Source of the DNA: Blasia pusilla
Lineage: Eukaryota; Marchantiophyta; Marchantiopsida; Blasiales
Direction of reading: 5' to 3'
Assembly: GCA_050084515.1 (NCBI GenBank)
Contig: CM114273.1
Span: forward strand, 13,144,001-13,208,000
DNA: 64,000 bases
The notes beneath the pieces are model-generated. The model had not been told where the DNA came from. It did not search any database and saw nothing but the letters and a program-made list of their open reading frames with translations. Made by a program: the position numbers and the translations under genes. How positions within the stretch are numbered: position 1 is the stretch's first letter; every line of letters starts with the position of its first letter. Below, one piece after another: positions 19,852 through 32,419 of the stretch.

Positions 19852-20850
19852 TGTCGTGCGCCTACTCTTCTTGAACGTCAATCTCAGTGTTGCGGAAGCG
19901 TACGTTCAATAGGACACGCTCTTATCAACAACATGCATCCAAACGCACTCACATTAGTCTGACTTTGGGTCAAGCGGCCTTCCAACCCACGAGTCCTCAA
20001 CTCGGCATCTCATCAAGCTCAACCTTCCTTCATTCCTAGGTTCCCAACATGGCAAGTCCTTCAAGACTTGGAACAAACTTTCTGGTTAGTCCAAGAACCA
20101 AAAACGACACTTGCACGCCTAGCGGTCCCAACTATTCAACGGACCTCGTGCGAATTCCTAACCGGGATCCAAGTAATTGAGTCGCGGGTTGGAATCCAAG
20201 AGGGATCTCTAAACTTCACCTCAATAGACTTAGTTCAGGTTTTCAAGCCTAACTCCAAACTCTCGATCCGTTCCATGCCCTTGAGCCGCCCCATGGCGCC
20301 TAAAGTGGCGTTCGAGTCCCAAGCACCCTTGGAGACCTTCGCCCTTACTAGTACTTCTGGAGATCTCCACCCTCCCCCTACCTTTGGGAAAGGATGGTCG
20401 GGCCCTTCATTATGGCCATCAAACTGACTCTACTTAAAATTGTTTTTGAGCCGTTTCTCATCCACTACGTGTGCGTTTGCAGAGATTTTTAGTGCGTCTT
20501 AATTGGATTTTCATAAGCTTTCCAACTCATCCTTATTTGTCCCAAACTCACATTGGAACTAAATGTTATGGCCAAAAATACAGTCAAAAACTCCCAAACG
20601 CGTTAGTGGCATTCCAAATCCCGATCACTTCCTTTGGCAACCCACTTCCTAGACTTGACTCCTCTCAAGTCTTGATGTGCGGTCCAGGTTTCTTGGTCGT
20701 GACCACAACATATGAAACACGATGCCTCGCTTGCGTCTCAACTCTTGTCTCTTCTCCGAGACCACTCCAACTCGCAAACCATCTTAGCGTGAGCCCGCTA
20801 GTGTTCCGATGTTCCGCTTTGGCACTCGTTTGGTCATGAGGGTCGCAACA
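19852..20850 (-). repeat. Chromovirus LTR (999 bp), shared by two internal regions
   Basis: On the minus strand it starts TGTTGCGACCCTC and ends GCGCACGACA. It is homologous over its length to 1954-2953. It has a polypurine tract and integrase 3' region on one side (20851 upward) and a primer-binding site, leader and gag on the other. It is thus both a 3' and a 5' LTR. Confidence 0.85.
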
Positions 20851-22162
20851 CTCACCCCTCTTTAGAGGTTGATGCCCTCATCAACGCAAACCTTTGTTAT
20901 GTCAAGTCTCCTAGGCAACCTACCCCTTGACATCGAATTGCGTTCTGGTGGGTAGCCCGCAATTCCTCTTAAGTCTCAAGTTGTCGCTTTGCACCACTTA
21001 GAATTATTAGCATCTCCTCTTTGGTAAGCCTGGACACGTTGCAAAGAACTAACCTATCAAATAAGCCAACTAAGTGTGCAACCTTAGACTCTTGTGGCTC
21101 ACTCTTGTAAACATCACACTTGTTTACCCGATCTTCAAATCGTACTATTATTGGGTGACTCTCGTATTAAACTTAGGCGCGTCACTAAGTTTACTCATGC
21201 TACCACAAGGAAGATCACCCCAAGCCCCAAGAAAGATTGATCTGCCCCGCCGACGCCAGGGCAAGCCCGAGTGTCATCCAACACTAGGTCTTGTTGTAGG
21301 TGCTTATCCAAATACGAGCTCTCACCTCAAATACTCCTTGTATCTCCTCTTGACTTACATCCTAAGCATATGATGAACGACTCATAGCCATGCACTACCA
21401 CATAAAAATTGCAATAAAACACTAGCATTGGATCTCCCAAATCCATGCATTCCTTTATTGCAACACTAGAATATTCTAGTTATAACGGATGGGCCCAAGA
21501 TTCCTATGGTAACAAATCATGTCCTCAACTTCTCCGCGTACTAACGTATGTGCTTCTCTTGCATCCGCTTGAAATCTCACAACAACTCTTACGCATGTTC
21601 CAAATCTGCCTCTACAATCCAAGTTTCCTCCTTCACATGGTAGCCTTTTCATTTAACCAAGTACTCCTACTTGTTGGCCTGACGCCTCGAACATAAGATG
21701 GTCTCCACCTCGAACTATGGTTCTTCATTCACGATTACTGGTTGCGGTCTTAACACTTGTCTCCTCTCAAAGCGCCCATTATCTTAAAGATATTTCTTCA
21801 ACAATGAAACATAAAAGGTCGAGTGAATTTTGAACTTGTCCGGCATCTCCATTGTATACAAATCCTCAAACCGGTTTGCCATGATCACATACGGTCCAAC
21901 ATACTTGGCAGACAACTTGGCAGACAACTCTTTCGGAAGAGTGAGATTCTTCACACTCAACCACATTTGCTCCCCAACTTGGAATCATACTTGGCGCCGA
22001 CTCTTGTTAGCATGCTTAACGTACCTCATTTGAGCCTTTTCAAGACTTCGCCTTGCTCGCCCTTCCTGTCCTCGCATCTCTACTAACAAACCTTCTGCCG
22101 TCGCTTGTTGTGTCCATGCTAGTGTAGTACCCTTCGAAAGGGCTAGTTCAAGAGGCCCTTTT
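20851..22162 (-). pseudogene. Chromovirus integrase 3' part and 3' noncoding region
   Basis: From 22162 downward on the minus strand, the frame continues the integrase after the point where a solo LTR interrupts it: LALSKGTTLAW, then LSVKNLTLPKEL, KYVGPYVIM and FYVSLLKKYL to about 21784. Chromodomain-region sequence is degraded (about 21540-21760). The noncoding 3' part (20864-21500) is homologous to 1266-1940, and the polypurine tract is at 20851-20863. Confidence 0.75.
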
Positions 22163-24438
22163 TGTTGTGACCCTCATGACCAAACAACACCAAATAGGCG
22201 CCAAGCGAAACATCATAACTCAAGTGAACTCACGCTGCGAGGTCTGCGCTTTGGAGAGGCGTTTGGAAAAGTCTCTTGGAAAAGTTTAAGAGACGAAACG
22301 CGGAACAGAGTTGTGCGTTTCATGCATTAGTGGTCGCGACCACGAAACCTAGACCAAACGTGAGCCAAGACTTGAGATGAGTTGAGTCTTGGGAGGTTGG
22401 TTGCCAAAGAGGTGAGAACCAGTTTGGAACACGACTAGCATTTGGGAGAATCTGGCTGTGTTTAGGACTATAACGTTGAGCTTCGATACGCGTTCGAGAC
22501 AAGTAAGGGCGCGTTGCAAAGCTGATCTTGAGACGCTTCCAACGCACTAAAGATCTTAGCAAACGCATAAATACAGGCTGGGATATTGGCCAAAAACAAT
22601 TGAGAGAGCAATCGGGTTGAGGGCCAATTGGAGTGGCCCGGGTGTCTTTCCCTAAATGTAGGGGCCCCCGGAGATCCCCAGAAGTACTAGTAAGGGAGGA
22701 GTCTCTCTGAGATGTCTCGGAACACGAATCCCCACTTTGGGCGCCAAACGGTATTTTAGAGGCACGGGATGGAACGGGAGTTTGGCGTGGGAAACCTGAT
22801 CCAAGGGAGTGGACTTTGTACACCACACATGGATTCCAACTCGAGATTCACTTCGTGCGAGTCTTGGTGAGGAACACACTCGAACCGCTAGGCGCGAAAC
22901 GCCGTTTCAGGTTCCTGAACCGACCAGAAAGTCTGTCCCAAGTCTTTCAAGATGTGCCCGTGTTCTGAACCGCGAAACTAGGAAGGTTGAGCCTGATGAG
23001 AGTCCGAGACGAGAACTCAAAAATTAATCCCGCTGATTGATCCAAGACCCGACTAACCAAAGTGCGTGTTTGTATGCATATCAGCGTTGAGAGCGTGACC
23101 TATTGAACGCACTCTGTCGTGTCGAGAGCCTTTCTTCGAGCAAGGGCGGGCCTTCTAGCTGCGGTAGATGCGGTCGATGCAAGGTGAACTCTCTAAGAAG
23201 TTCTCCTTTTTCAATACAAAATTATGATGTACACTCTCCATTCTCTCACGACAAGTATCACAAATGGAAGTGCCGAGGCGATCACTTCTTCGTAACATCG
23301 GACCCCAAAATTCCTAACTATAAAATCCCTATAAACTATTTTACGCTTGTACACGAGGAAGATAGCACAACTAGTGTTAAACCCTACTTGAGCAGGCCTA
23401 TTGACATCCATGGGTCGCTATATAGGGACATATAAAGTACAATCCCATGTCCTTCCATATGTGACGATAGGAAGAATCACCGGAGTTGGAGATTGCATGA
23501 CCTGGTTCATGAACGATTCCCCAAAGTGATAAACTAAATATCGAGTGAACCAGTTTCTATCTACAAAGAGTACCTTGACATGGTATGGATTGAGGAAAGG
23601 AAAGTCAGGCACAACTCGTGCTCCACCCCTATCCATGCTTGACAGACATTCTTTACTCTCCTCAACAATGGGTTTTGGCGGAATTATTCTCCCAAGAGGG
23701 GTAATCCACTCTCATTGGGGAAGTAACAAGCCAAAACATTCACTATTTTAGTATGACTAAACTTTTCTAAGGTGACAAACCTCTCATCTCCACACACACA
23801 CACAACACACTCTAGAAACCTATTGAAGAATAGACCATGATCAAGTTACTCTCCCAAGAGGGGTGATCCACTCTCATTGGAAGAGCAAGCAATCCCAAAG
23901 CCATACACTCAAGAGAGACACGAGAGACTTAAGATGTGGAATAGAAGGTGATGAACCCTTGAAGGTCCCTCCTCTTTATATACTTACAAGGGATCCACAA
24001 CAATACGAAATAGAGCTTATCTTATCTTGTGCCACATGGCTTCCTCTCAAGGCTTAGCCAATCACATTTTGACACAAGTAGATTTCCTCTTATCTCTTCC
24101 AAAATATCCTCTTTTACCCACTTGATATTTTCCAAATTACCCCAACTAACCTAGCCACCAACCAAAACTACTTTTTCTTTTCATTAAAGCAACTACTTTA
24201 CTTTTATAAAGTCATCTTTTATTTATTACCTCCTTTTCTAAAGTTGGGCCCGCATAAAAGAGGCACCATCAAGAGGTTTAAACATAAGAATTTCCTTTTT
24301 CTAAGCCAATTTACTTAATACTAATGAAACTGTATCTAACACTTAATGACGAAGGAATTTACATACTGGTTGATTTTACTATACAACAACGCTTCCGCAA
24401 CAAACGATATTAACGTTCAAGGAGAGTAGGCGCACGAC
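22163..24438 (+). repeat. Solo LTR inserted in an integrase, itself interrupted
   Basis: 22163-23107 matches the family LTR from TGTTGTGACCC onward, and its last part resumes at about 24386-24438 (CGCTTCCGCAAC to GGCGCACGAC). Outside it, minus-strand integrase coding sequence continues on both sides (GREP on the right, KGPLELAL on the left), with a run of T at both junctions that may be the target duplication. The insert 23108-24385 begins with a leader copy and ends with a repeat of about 560 bp. Confidence 0.7.
23835..24395 (+). repeat. Direct repeat of about 560 bp, copy 1
   Basis: It runs from GGGGTGATCCACTCTCATTGG to TTTACTATAC. The second copy is at about 25275-25835, closely similar throughout and in the same orientation. 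The pair brackets the 24439-25260 integrase segment. There is no gene inside. Confidence 0.75.
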
Positions 24439-25260
24439 TTTTTTGGCTCTCGTCCATTTTCCAAACGAAACGGAGATTCTCTAGTTGTAGAATGCTTGGT
24501 CAAGTTGTAGCAGTACTCTTCCATGCTTAGCCACTTGACCCAAACTCGCTGATCTACACTCACATAATTCCTTAAGTACTCATTCAAGATCGAGTTTACC
24601 TTTCCAGTCTGCCCATCCGTTTGTGGATGGAAGGCAATTCTAAAACTTAGCTTGGTCTTAAACCTTCTGAATAAGTACTTCCAGAAAGCATTGGTAAATT
24701 TTGGATCTCGATCTGAAACAATGCTCCTCGGAAAACCGTGAGCCCGCCACCAACCATCCAGGAACAGTTGCGAAGTCGTATAAGCCGTTGCAGAATCCAC
24801 CGTCGGCACGAATCTTGCCAACTTGCTAAACCGATCAACAATCATAAGTATAGTGTTGTATCCCTCAGATTCCGGAAGACTCGTGATGAAATCCATACTC
24901 ACACTTTGCAAGGATCCTTCTGGAATCGGCAAGGGATGCAACAAGCCTTGTTTCTTATCGTAAGAAGCTCTGTTCTTTCGGCAGGTTATACAGGTCTTCA
25001 CATATTAGGCAACATCCTCTTTCATGTTGGGCCAGAAGAACCGCTTAGACACAACAGCCAGCGTAGATTTCTCTCCTTTAGGTCTTGCCAAGGGTCCGTC
25101 ATGACATTCCACTAACACCTTGGTCCGCATCCTGCGTTGCCCCACATAGATCCTGCTCTGCTTGAACCTTAGTAAACCGTGCCTCAAACTTATGTTGGCC
25201 ACCTTTTCACCCTGCTTCAGCTTCCTCAGAAACTCCACTGCTTGGGCGTCTCTCATGTAT
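24439..25260 (-). pseudogene. Chromovirus integrase 5' part (interrupted by solo LTR)
   Basis: The minus-strand frame starts upstream of the integrase with LKQGEKVANISLRHGLLRFK, then has the zinc-binding CITC. After one stop (near 25004) comes the core, with VSMDFITSLP, VSDRDPKFTNAFW and HPQTDGQTGKVN. This keeps the HPQTDGQ motif lost in the copy at 1-1265. The frame ends at GREPK, where the solo LTR begins. It continues at 22162. It is the best-preserved integrase core of this family in the window. Confidence 0.85.
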
Positions 25261-25274
25261 TCTTCACGAATCCT

Positions 25275-25835
25275 TCTTTAAGGTCAAGTTACTCTCCTAA
25301 GAGGGATAATCCACTCTCATTGGAAGATCAAGCAATCCCAAAACCATACTCTCAAGAATTACATGAGAGACTCAAGATGTGAAGTAGAAGGTGATGAACC
25401 CTTGAAGGTCCCTCCTATTTATATACTCACAAGAGATCCACAAGAGTACGAAATAGAGTTAATCTTATCTTGTACCATATGGCTTCCTCTCAAGTCTTAG
25501 CCAATCACATTTTGACACACAAGTAGATTTCCTCTTATCTCTTCCAAAATATCATCTTTTATCCACTTGATATTTTCCAAATTACCCCAACTATCCTAAT
25601 CACCAACCAAGACTACTTTTGCTTTTCATTAAATCATCAACCTCAAAACTTTACTTTTATAAAGTCATCTTTTATTTATTACCTTTTTCCTAAAATTGGG
25701 CCCGCATAAAAGAGACATCAGAAAGAGGTTTAAACATGAGAATTTTTTTCCTAAGCTAATTTATTTAATATAAATAAAACTCTATCTAACACTTAATGAG
25801 GAAGGAGTTTACACACTCGCTGATTTTACTATACG
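25275..25835 (+). repeat. Direct repeat of about 560 bp, copy 2
   Basis: Second copy of 23835-24395, ending TTTACTATACGACAACG. AT-rich DNA without repeats of this type follows. Confidence 0.75.
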
Positions 25836-25840
25836 ACAAC

Positions 25841-27215
25841 GTTTTTTTGCGATTCGCATGCATTAATTTTCAAAAGTCGCGCAAATCCTTAGGATTTGAT
25901 GGAATATGAAGTCTGTGCAATATTTTAGGAGAAGGAATTATTAGAGTATAAAAAAATAATAATTGGAAAAAAAGGCAAAAAATTAAAAGTTCTTACATTG
26001 GAGAGGTGTTCTTTTGTACGTCTTAATGTCTCCTTGAAACATGTTGTGTATTTTTCAGAACACCGAGCGATTGCCTTTCCACGTCCAATAATGACCCAAC
26101 GACACTTGCCACCTACATACCACATCACAAAACTATTGACCAATTAGAGAAAGACATATAAAGAAACCTACGGAAGGATTTAATAAAAAGTTCAAAAAAA
26201 AGAAAAAATATATTCTCACACATAAAAAAATAGAGCAAGAAAAAGGGAAAAAAAGAGTAGAAAATTTCAAAATTTAAAATTCATAATAAAAAAATCTAGG
26301 AGCTTTTTTTCAAAGAAAAAAATATGGCAAAGAGAAAAACTATGGAAGGAATTTTTATTTTAAAAAAATGGAGGGGAAAATAAATGGGAAAGAGACTAAA
26401 ACCTGGAAGGAAACTTTTCATTAAAAAAACAGGGGTGTAGGTTCAGGATAGGCTTGGTAGTCCTCCTAATTCTAGCCCGAGCCTGTAGGTGTCCCCAAAC
26501 CAAGCCCAAACCACCTCGCCTGTCCAGTCAAACCCCGCTGCTTGGCATTTTGCGCACCACCATCGGATTTAGATTTGATGGTTCGAATTATATCGACGCA
26601 CCATCGTCGGATCAAAGATCCGACGGCAGCGTCCTCATCCGATGATCCGCCGCTCCAGGCCGCTGTTTGCCTTGCCCTAATTGCAGACGGCCGGATCTCG
26701 ATATGACGGCAACGATAAATCTTGCCTCCGTGGTCGGATCTCGATGGCCAGATTTCAACCCTAGCCGCCGCCAGATTTCCCCACCCTTTCGTTACCCTAC
26801 TTAGACGTCGTTCGATCGAGATCTGACGACTTCAAGTCCCCGAGCCAACGGAGTCATCCGATCCGATCTGAATTCAAACCTCACCACAAACGTCCGTCCG
26901 ATGATCACCGTAGGATCTTTGATCTGACGACACAGTCGTCGGACCCGCTGCCGCCCAGCGGTAGCTCCTCCCCCTGCCTACCTTTGCGGCCGAGACACAA
27001 GGGCATCATTCGGTCTTCGAACGCCTTGGCGACTCACAAGAGGAGGTCACAAATCCACCTCAACATACCCACTAGCTCTACCCCAAAAACCAGTGGAACT
27101 AAAATTTTTTTGAAAAGGGAAAGAGCATCAGGGTGTTGTAATAAACATTGAGATCCGGCTATGACCACACTAGGAACCTAGTAGCTTCCCCATAGATAGA
27201 ACGGGACGAGTTAGA
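25841..27215. other. No gene seen; AT-rich, then GC-richer repeat-like DNA
   Basis: 25841-26430 is AT-rich with many A and T runs. 26440-27060 is more GC-rich with repeated variants of GATCCGACG and ATCCGATC, which suggests degraded transposon or satellite-like sequence. I see no supported coding region. Confidence 0.5.
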
Positions 27216-27218
27216 AAG

Positions 27219-27402
27219 GAGCATCGGCCAAAAAATGACTCAGAACACCTCACCTTCTCACAAGAGGAGGTCACAAATCCAAGAACTCAACTCAACTCAT
27301 CCAAGAATAACGTTCAAGAACGCCTTGGCGACTTCTGAAGGTGAGTTGCATTCTTGAACGTTGGGGTGAGGTATTCTGAGTCATTTTTTGGCCGATGCTC
27401 CT
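27219..27402. repeat. Inverted repeat with 37-bp arms
   Basis: GGAGCATCGGCCAAAAAATG (onward) near 27219-27255 is the reverse complement, with one mismatch, of the sequence ending CATTTTTTGGCCGATGCTCC near 27366-27402. The central 110 bp has a second small pair (AACGTTCAAGAACG / TTCTTGAACGTT). It looks like a foldback or MITE remnant. Confidence 0.75.
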
Positions 27403-28168
27403 TCAAATGTGCATGGTCTTTCGGCACATGGCCTAATGTAGTACTGGGGGCTCCCTTGGACTTCGACGTGAATGTCGTTTTCCAATCCCTCAACAGGTTT
27501 TGGAAAATAGCCTTTATCCGATAATGGAGGCACTTCTCCCACTGGGAGAGAGTCCTTTATTGGGCCTCCGAAGGCTGGAGGATGCTAGGGGTTGAGTCTC
27601 GTCCCCCAAGGTGGGCTTATCGCGAAGTGTGACTTCTTCCACTTGTTGAGACGAACAGAGTCTTCTTGAGAGATGCGAGACCATTTTCCACTCTCCAACG
27701 ACTCAAAATTAGTAGGCTAAACACCATAATGTTTCTTTGATGGAGTGTTGTTGGATGGAGCCTTCCCCTTTCCCTTTCCTTGTGTTGATTTTTTTGCAGT
27801 AATCCTTGTTGCCATTTCGCTGTTTCTAGATGTAGCTCGATTCGTCTTCTAGAAGGGTTGCAAGTTTTGGTTGCAAGGAATGTGGAGCTGCCAAACGTCA
27901 ACCCAACAGAAGGAGATCCCAAACTTGGGCGCAGCTGGAGCTGGACTTGGAGTTGAACGTGTAAAACTTGAAGACAGGGAGTTGTTGAGGACCTGAGTCA
28001 GAGGGGAGCAATCAACCTGATGTGGCGAGCTTGGAGCTTCTCAGCTGGAGGAATGTGGAGTTGCGGAGACTCATGCGTGCGGTGGGTGTATGTCGATAGC
28101 GTTTTCTTTGAATGCAGTGTATAAATACCATTGTCTTGCAGTCCTTGACAATACCATAAGGTGAATGT

Positions 28169-28197
28169 AGATCCGTTGATTGTCATCAACGGATCTG
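28169..28197. repeat. Short hairpin
   Basis: The 11-nt arm AGATCCGTTGA and its reverse complement flank TTGTCA. It may be an element end or a chance dyad; no terminator context is evident. 27403-28168 shows no supported gene, although a TATA-like TATAAATA occurs near 28120. Confidence 0.5.
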
Positions 28198-28249
28198 CCT
28201 TATTACGACCCTAACTACCAACACGATACTATTAAAAAGTGGAAAGAAG

Positions 28250-31200
28250 CCATCTGACGGATCTCCTGAACGCAATCATAACAGAACCGATTTCAAAAGT
28301 AAAAAAAATGGTTTCGAAGTGTTGTCCCGCTCAAAATTTCCGCTATAAACGCCCGCTCAATAAAACCTCATTCCGCAGAGGACTATTATTACCCGAAAAT
28401 CTTATTAAAGTGCCATGTGGTGCTAAGAGAGGTGTTTGCGCGGCCGAGAAGCTACTCTCCCATAATAGTATAGATGTTGCCAACCAAATAGCAACCAAAT
28501 CAAATCAAATAGGATATATGGAGCCAATAGCCATGACACCATTTTGGTAAGATTCGATTGCCAAGGAAAAATAGTCCCACTCATAGTTATAGTAAGACAA
28601 TGTAAATTTTCTTTTTATTAGAGCTTCACTTCTTATAAATTCCCTCTTACATTTTTCTTTTCTTTTCCACATATAGTAACCCCTATGTTTCGTTAATAGT
28701 ATACATATCCTAAGATTCCCAACTATAGAGAGAATGTTGCCAAGCATACTCTCTATAGTATGTTTGGGTAGTTCACAATGTTTGGCACTTTTTATACAAA
28801 TTAAGTACAACATCAACTATTAGCATCCGATTATGTGTCATATTTTTGTTGTTACTATGTAAGATGAACACTCATCGCATAGAGGGGATTTGCAAGATCC
28901 ATATGTCAATGCAACATGGGTCTCATCCCAACCATATACAATTGTGGATAAATGAGATACAACACATAGGTCAAGAGTGAAGAATGCTTTGTTTAAGCAT
29001 TTTTGTTCAACACATAGTCACTTAGAGCATACCAAGTAGTAATGGACAACATCATCACATGCCAAGGTGTAGTGTTCGTGAACTTAGCTCATATACTTTG
29101 AACTTTTGTACTTTCTGAATTTTGAGAACTTTGAGGATGGAGGAGTTATGTCTTCACATTCTTCAATTCCAAGATCTCCAAGAAAATTTCATGGGTCTTC
29201 TCTCCATTATATTTGAATTGATCTAGAAAAGTTACTATCCCATCATCACTTCTCCTTGATGTTCTCTCCTTCTTCCTCCTCTTCTCTTGATTTGGTTGTA
29301 GTGATTGAAGAAAATGTATTCATACATATTGAGAAACCAAATTACATCTATCTCTTCCCACTCAATTTTAGGATCTTTTGAAGTTGGTGTATGTGATACA
29401 TCACACAAACATACACATCGAGAATTTACACTTCGAAAAATATGGACCAACATTAAAAAAATAAGAGTATTAGTTGGGAGTTAGAGAATCGTAAGTCTTT
29501 GATTTTCTCCTCATCTTTCTCTTTTTGGAAATATGTTGCATATGTTGAGTTTGAGAATTTACCTTGCACCTATTTATCCTCGGGTTTTCTAACGCAAGGT
29601 CAAGTTAGTTAACCTTGGCTTCTCCTTGGGATTATCTTTCAGAGAAAAAATAAAATCTTTGTGTTCTTCATTCTATCGAGCACGAAGCTATACACCATGG
29701 ACAACTCCTCCCTTGCGGAACAACTAGTTGTGGGTTTGAATCCGGCTGTACGCACTACATTTTGTCCTTGTACCACTCCCTACTTAACCGGACTCTTACC
29801 CTCCTTGACCTATCATGAGAATGAATAGGCGCAAGGAGAATCTATGATCATTAATGTGAGAGGATGAATCTCTACACCTCCTTCCATGAAAAGATAATTT
29901 TTTTGGTAACTAATTACACAAAAAGAAAACATTAACAAAATAATATAGAGGATAATTCGTTTTCAATTGGAACAATGTTGGAAACACATATAACAAGAAT
30001 GGTTATCTTCCATGGCTAACTCATTTCATTTTTGTAAAAATAAATTCCATCTATAAAGCAAAAGACCAAAAAATAAGAAAAGCACAAATTTCTTACATGA
30101 AAGGCTCCTACTCTTAATTTCTTCATGAAACATCCAACAACTGGTAAGGTGCCCATGTGATGCACACGAAAATGAAAGAGTGTTTGAAGAGCTTTTGTTA
30201 GTGTATAGCATGTGAAGGGAAGGGATTAATGATATTGCACACAAATTCAAACTTTTTTCTTGATGCCCGTATAAGGAGAAACATTTTCTTGTTGCCTAGT
30301 TGCTACATGTCAAACAGAGAGGTCTTTGCCATAATAATATATGTTGCCCGTGTCATGCACGCCTAACACCATTTCCTGAATGGAAGGGCTTAAAAACATG
30401 TGTCGATGATAAAATTTAAGTATAATTTCCACTTTTATAAATCTTAAAAGAGTAAGAAAATCACTTTTTGATAATATCCATCTCCCCTAAATAATTACAT
30501 TCCTCCCTCATAGTTCCAACAATAAATATTCTTCCTCTTCCCACCAAAATCACCTTCATTAAAAAATTCATAATTAATTTTAATTAATCAAATCATTTTC
30601 CTTTCCCTAAATATCACATGTGAATTAATACAATTAATTTAAAAAATAATCACATCATTAATTTCAAATTTTAAATAGAATTGCTATTTTCTAAAATCTT
30701 AGAAGAGTAATTACATTTCACTTTTCTAAGTAATTAGAGTATTCCATTCAAATTTTAATGATATCCCAATCCCCTAAATAATTTTATCCTTCCATAAAAT
30801 TTAATATATTCCTTCTCTATTAAAATTTATTTTCCCTTTCCATCACATGTGAATTAAGACACAAATTCTTAAAAAAAGGTTTTTATCATAATCATTTTAT
30901 TTTATAAATATTAGTAATCACATAGAATATTAAATGAATTATTAATTACATAATAAAATATTTTTCTATTCCATTCAAATCCCTATGGGTTTTCTCTACA
31001 TTATCTATTTCTACTTTACTAATTTAGTTCAAATAGTAAAATTCAAACATGTTGTTCATTATTATTATTTAAATGTCCCCTCCCAATACCCTTTCCCCTA
31101 CCCCTAAAGACCCGTTTCTTGAATGCCCCCCTCCCTTACCATGCCAAATTCTCCCGCGTTGCCATTGAAAACCACTCCTTTTGTTAATAATATATTTGTC

Positions 31201-31440
31201 GAAAAATATGACGAGAATGATTGGCATGAAATTTTGATGAAATTGGATAAAAAAATTTTTTATTCAAATTTGATCAAACATGGATAATCGGACATCCATT
31301 ATCCATCTTTGCAATCTCCTCTCCTTTTGCCAATCAGCATTTTCAACGGATAAAATAATCTCAATTATTTTAAAATTAATGAAGAAAAATAAATGAATCG
31401 AAACGCATATTTATATAATTTATTTAAAAATGATCGTGTT
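28250..31440. other. AT-rich intergenic DNA, no gene seen
   Basis: Only short open frames are present, none with recognisable motifs. 30400-31430 is especially AT-rich with many TAAATAATT-like runs. Confidence 0.6.
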
Positions 31441-31639
31441 TTACACGCGGTCTGGTTCTCACGAACGGGAGCTCGCTTCTCTCGGCGTCGTAATTTAGGG
31501 TATGGACCTTCGTGATTGGGACGTTTCTTCATTGGTACGGTGTTACTCCGCGTTCTACGAAACCTGAAATGTTCCTGGTTCTTCTCTTCTTGATGGACAC
31601 GATTGTGTTTCCGCGTGCTCCTCGCCGAAACTCACATGG

Positions 31640-32355
31640 AGCGGCTCACTCCAAGCATTTTTGGCAACTCGGCGAGTCGGCGCCTCGGCGATTTGGACTT
31701 ATTGCGGATATATGGCAGGCTCAATGAACATCCGGAGGCGCGACGGATCTCCAATTCATTTTGCGGAAGGTGAGCGCCTCTGATGGATTGATGAACTTTT
31801 GAGATCGGTGCTCGTGCATTCGCCGTGAATTTTTTTCCACAACATCATATATCCACGGAGGTTTCGTGTAGACAGACCTTGCAGATAGCGGACAGACGTA
31901 TGTGGATTTGTAAGTAACGCAACGATCGCCTCCGGCTGGAGGAATGGTTACAAATCCATGCGCACACTCTTACTCCAGTCGTGTCACTTGCCGCGCCTCG
32001 TGTACGGGCAGTTCCCCGATTCTTCCAATGTCTCGCCATTCGCGGAAGGAGCGTCTGACGTTGCACTCGCGCAAAATGAAAATTTCTTGTCATCTGACTT
32101 ATGTGCCGAACGTGGCCGTTTTTTATTCCACGGGTTTAAATAGCTTAAAGTTATATTAAGCAGTATGGAGCTGCGATTCTCTAGGCTATGCAGTTTCCCT
32201 TGATAGAGCGGATGCGGTATGAAATTAGGAAAGAATTCAAAATGTGCACACGTCTTATTGAGCAGGGAAACAGATTCGAATACATTGTCGAGCGGAATGG
32301 ACGAATAATCGGAGGGTGTTTGAGCCAGTGCGATCATACTGGCAATTCGAAGTAG
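31640..32355 (+). other. Possible exons of an unidentified gene
   Basis: In an otherwise AT-rich tract, 31440-32420 has higher GC. An ATG near 31634 opens a short frame (starting MERLTPSIFG) that ends at a good donor GGAAG/GTGAGC near 31768. A TTGCAG near 31882 and a GATTT/GTAAGT near 31912 could bound a mini-exon. A further frame, starting MQFPLIERM and ending GNSK-stop (32188-32355), follows a GCTATGCAG. The phases do not join cleanly, so I offer no gene model. A 144-codon minus-strand frame (31984-32418) overlaps it. Confidence 0.2.
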
Positions 32356-32419
32356 CAAGCATAAAGCGAATCCATTGCCAACAAAGAGGAAATAGTAGGA
32401 GATTGCGTTAACGAGCACG

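Noticed and set aside
28100-28200. Rho-independent terminator at the 28.17 kb hairpin
   Set aside because: There is no U-tract and the context is eukaryotic.
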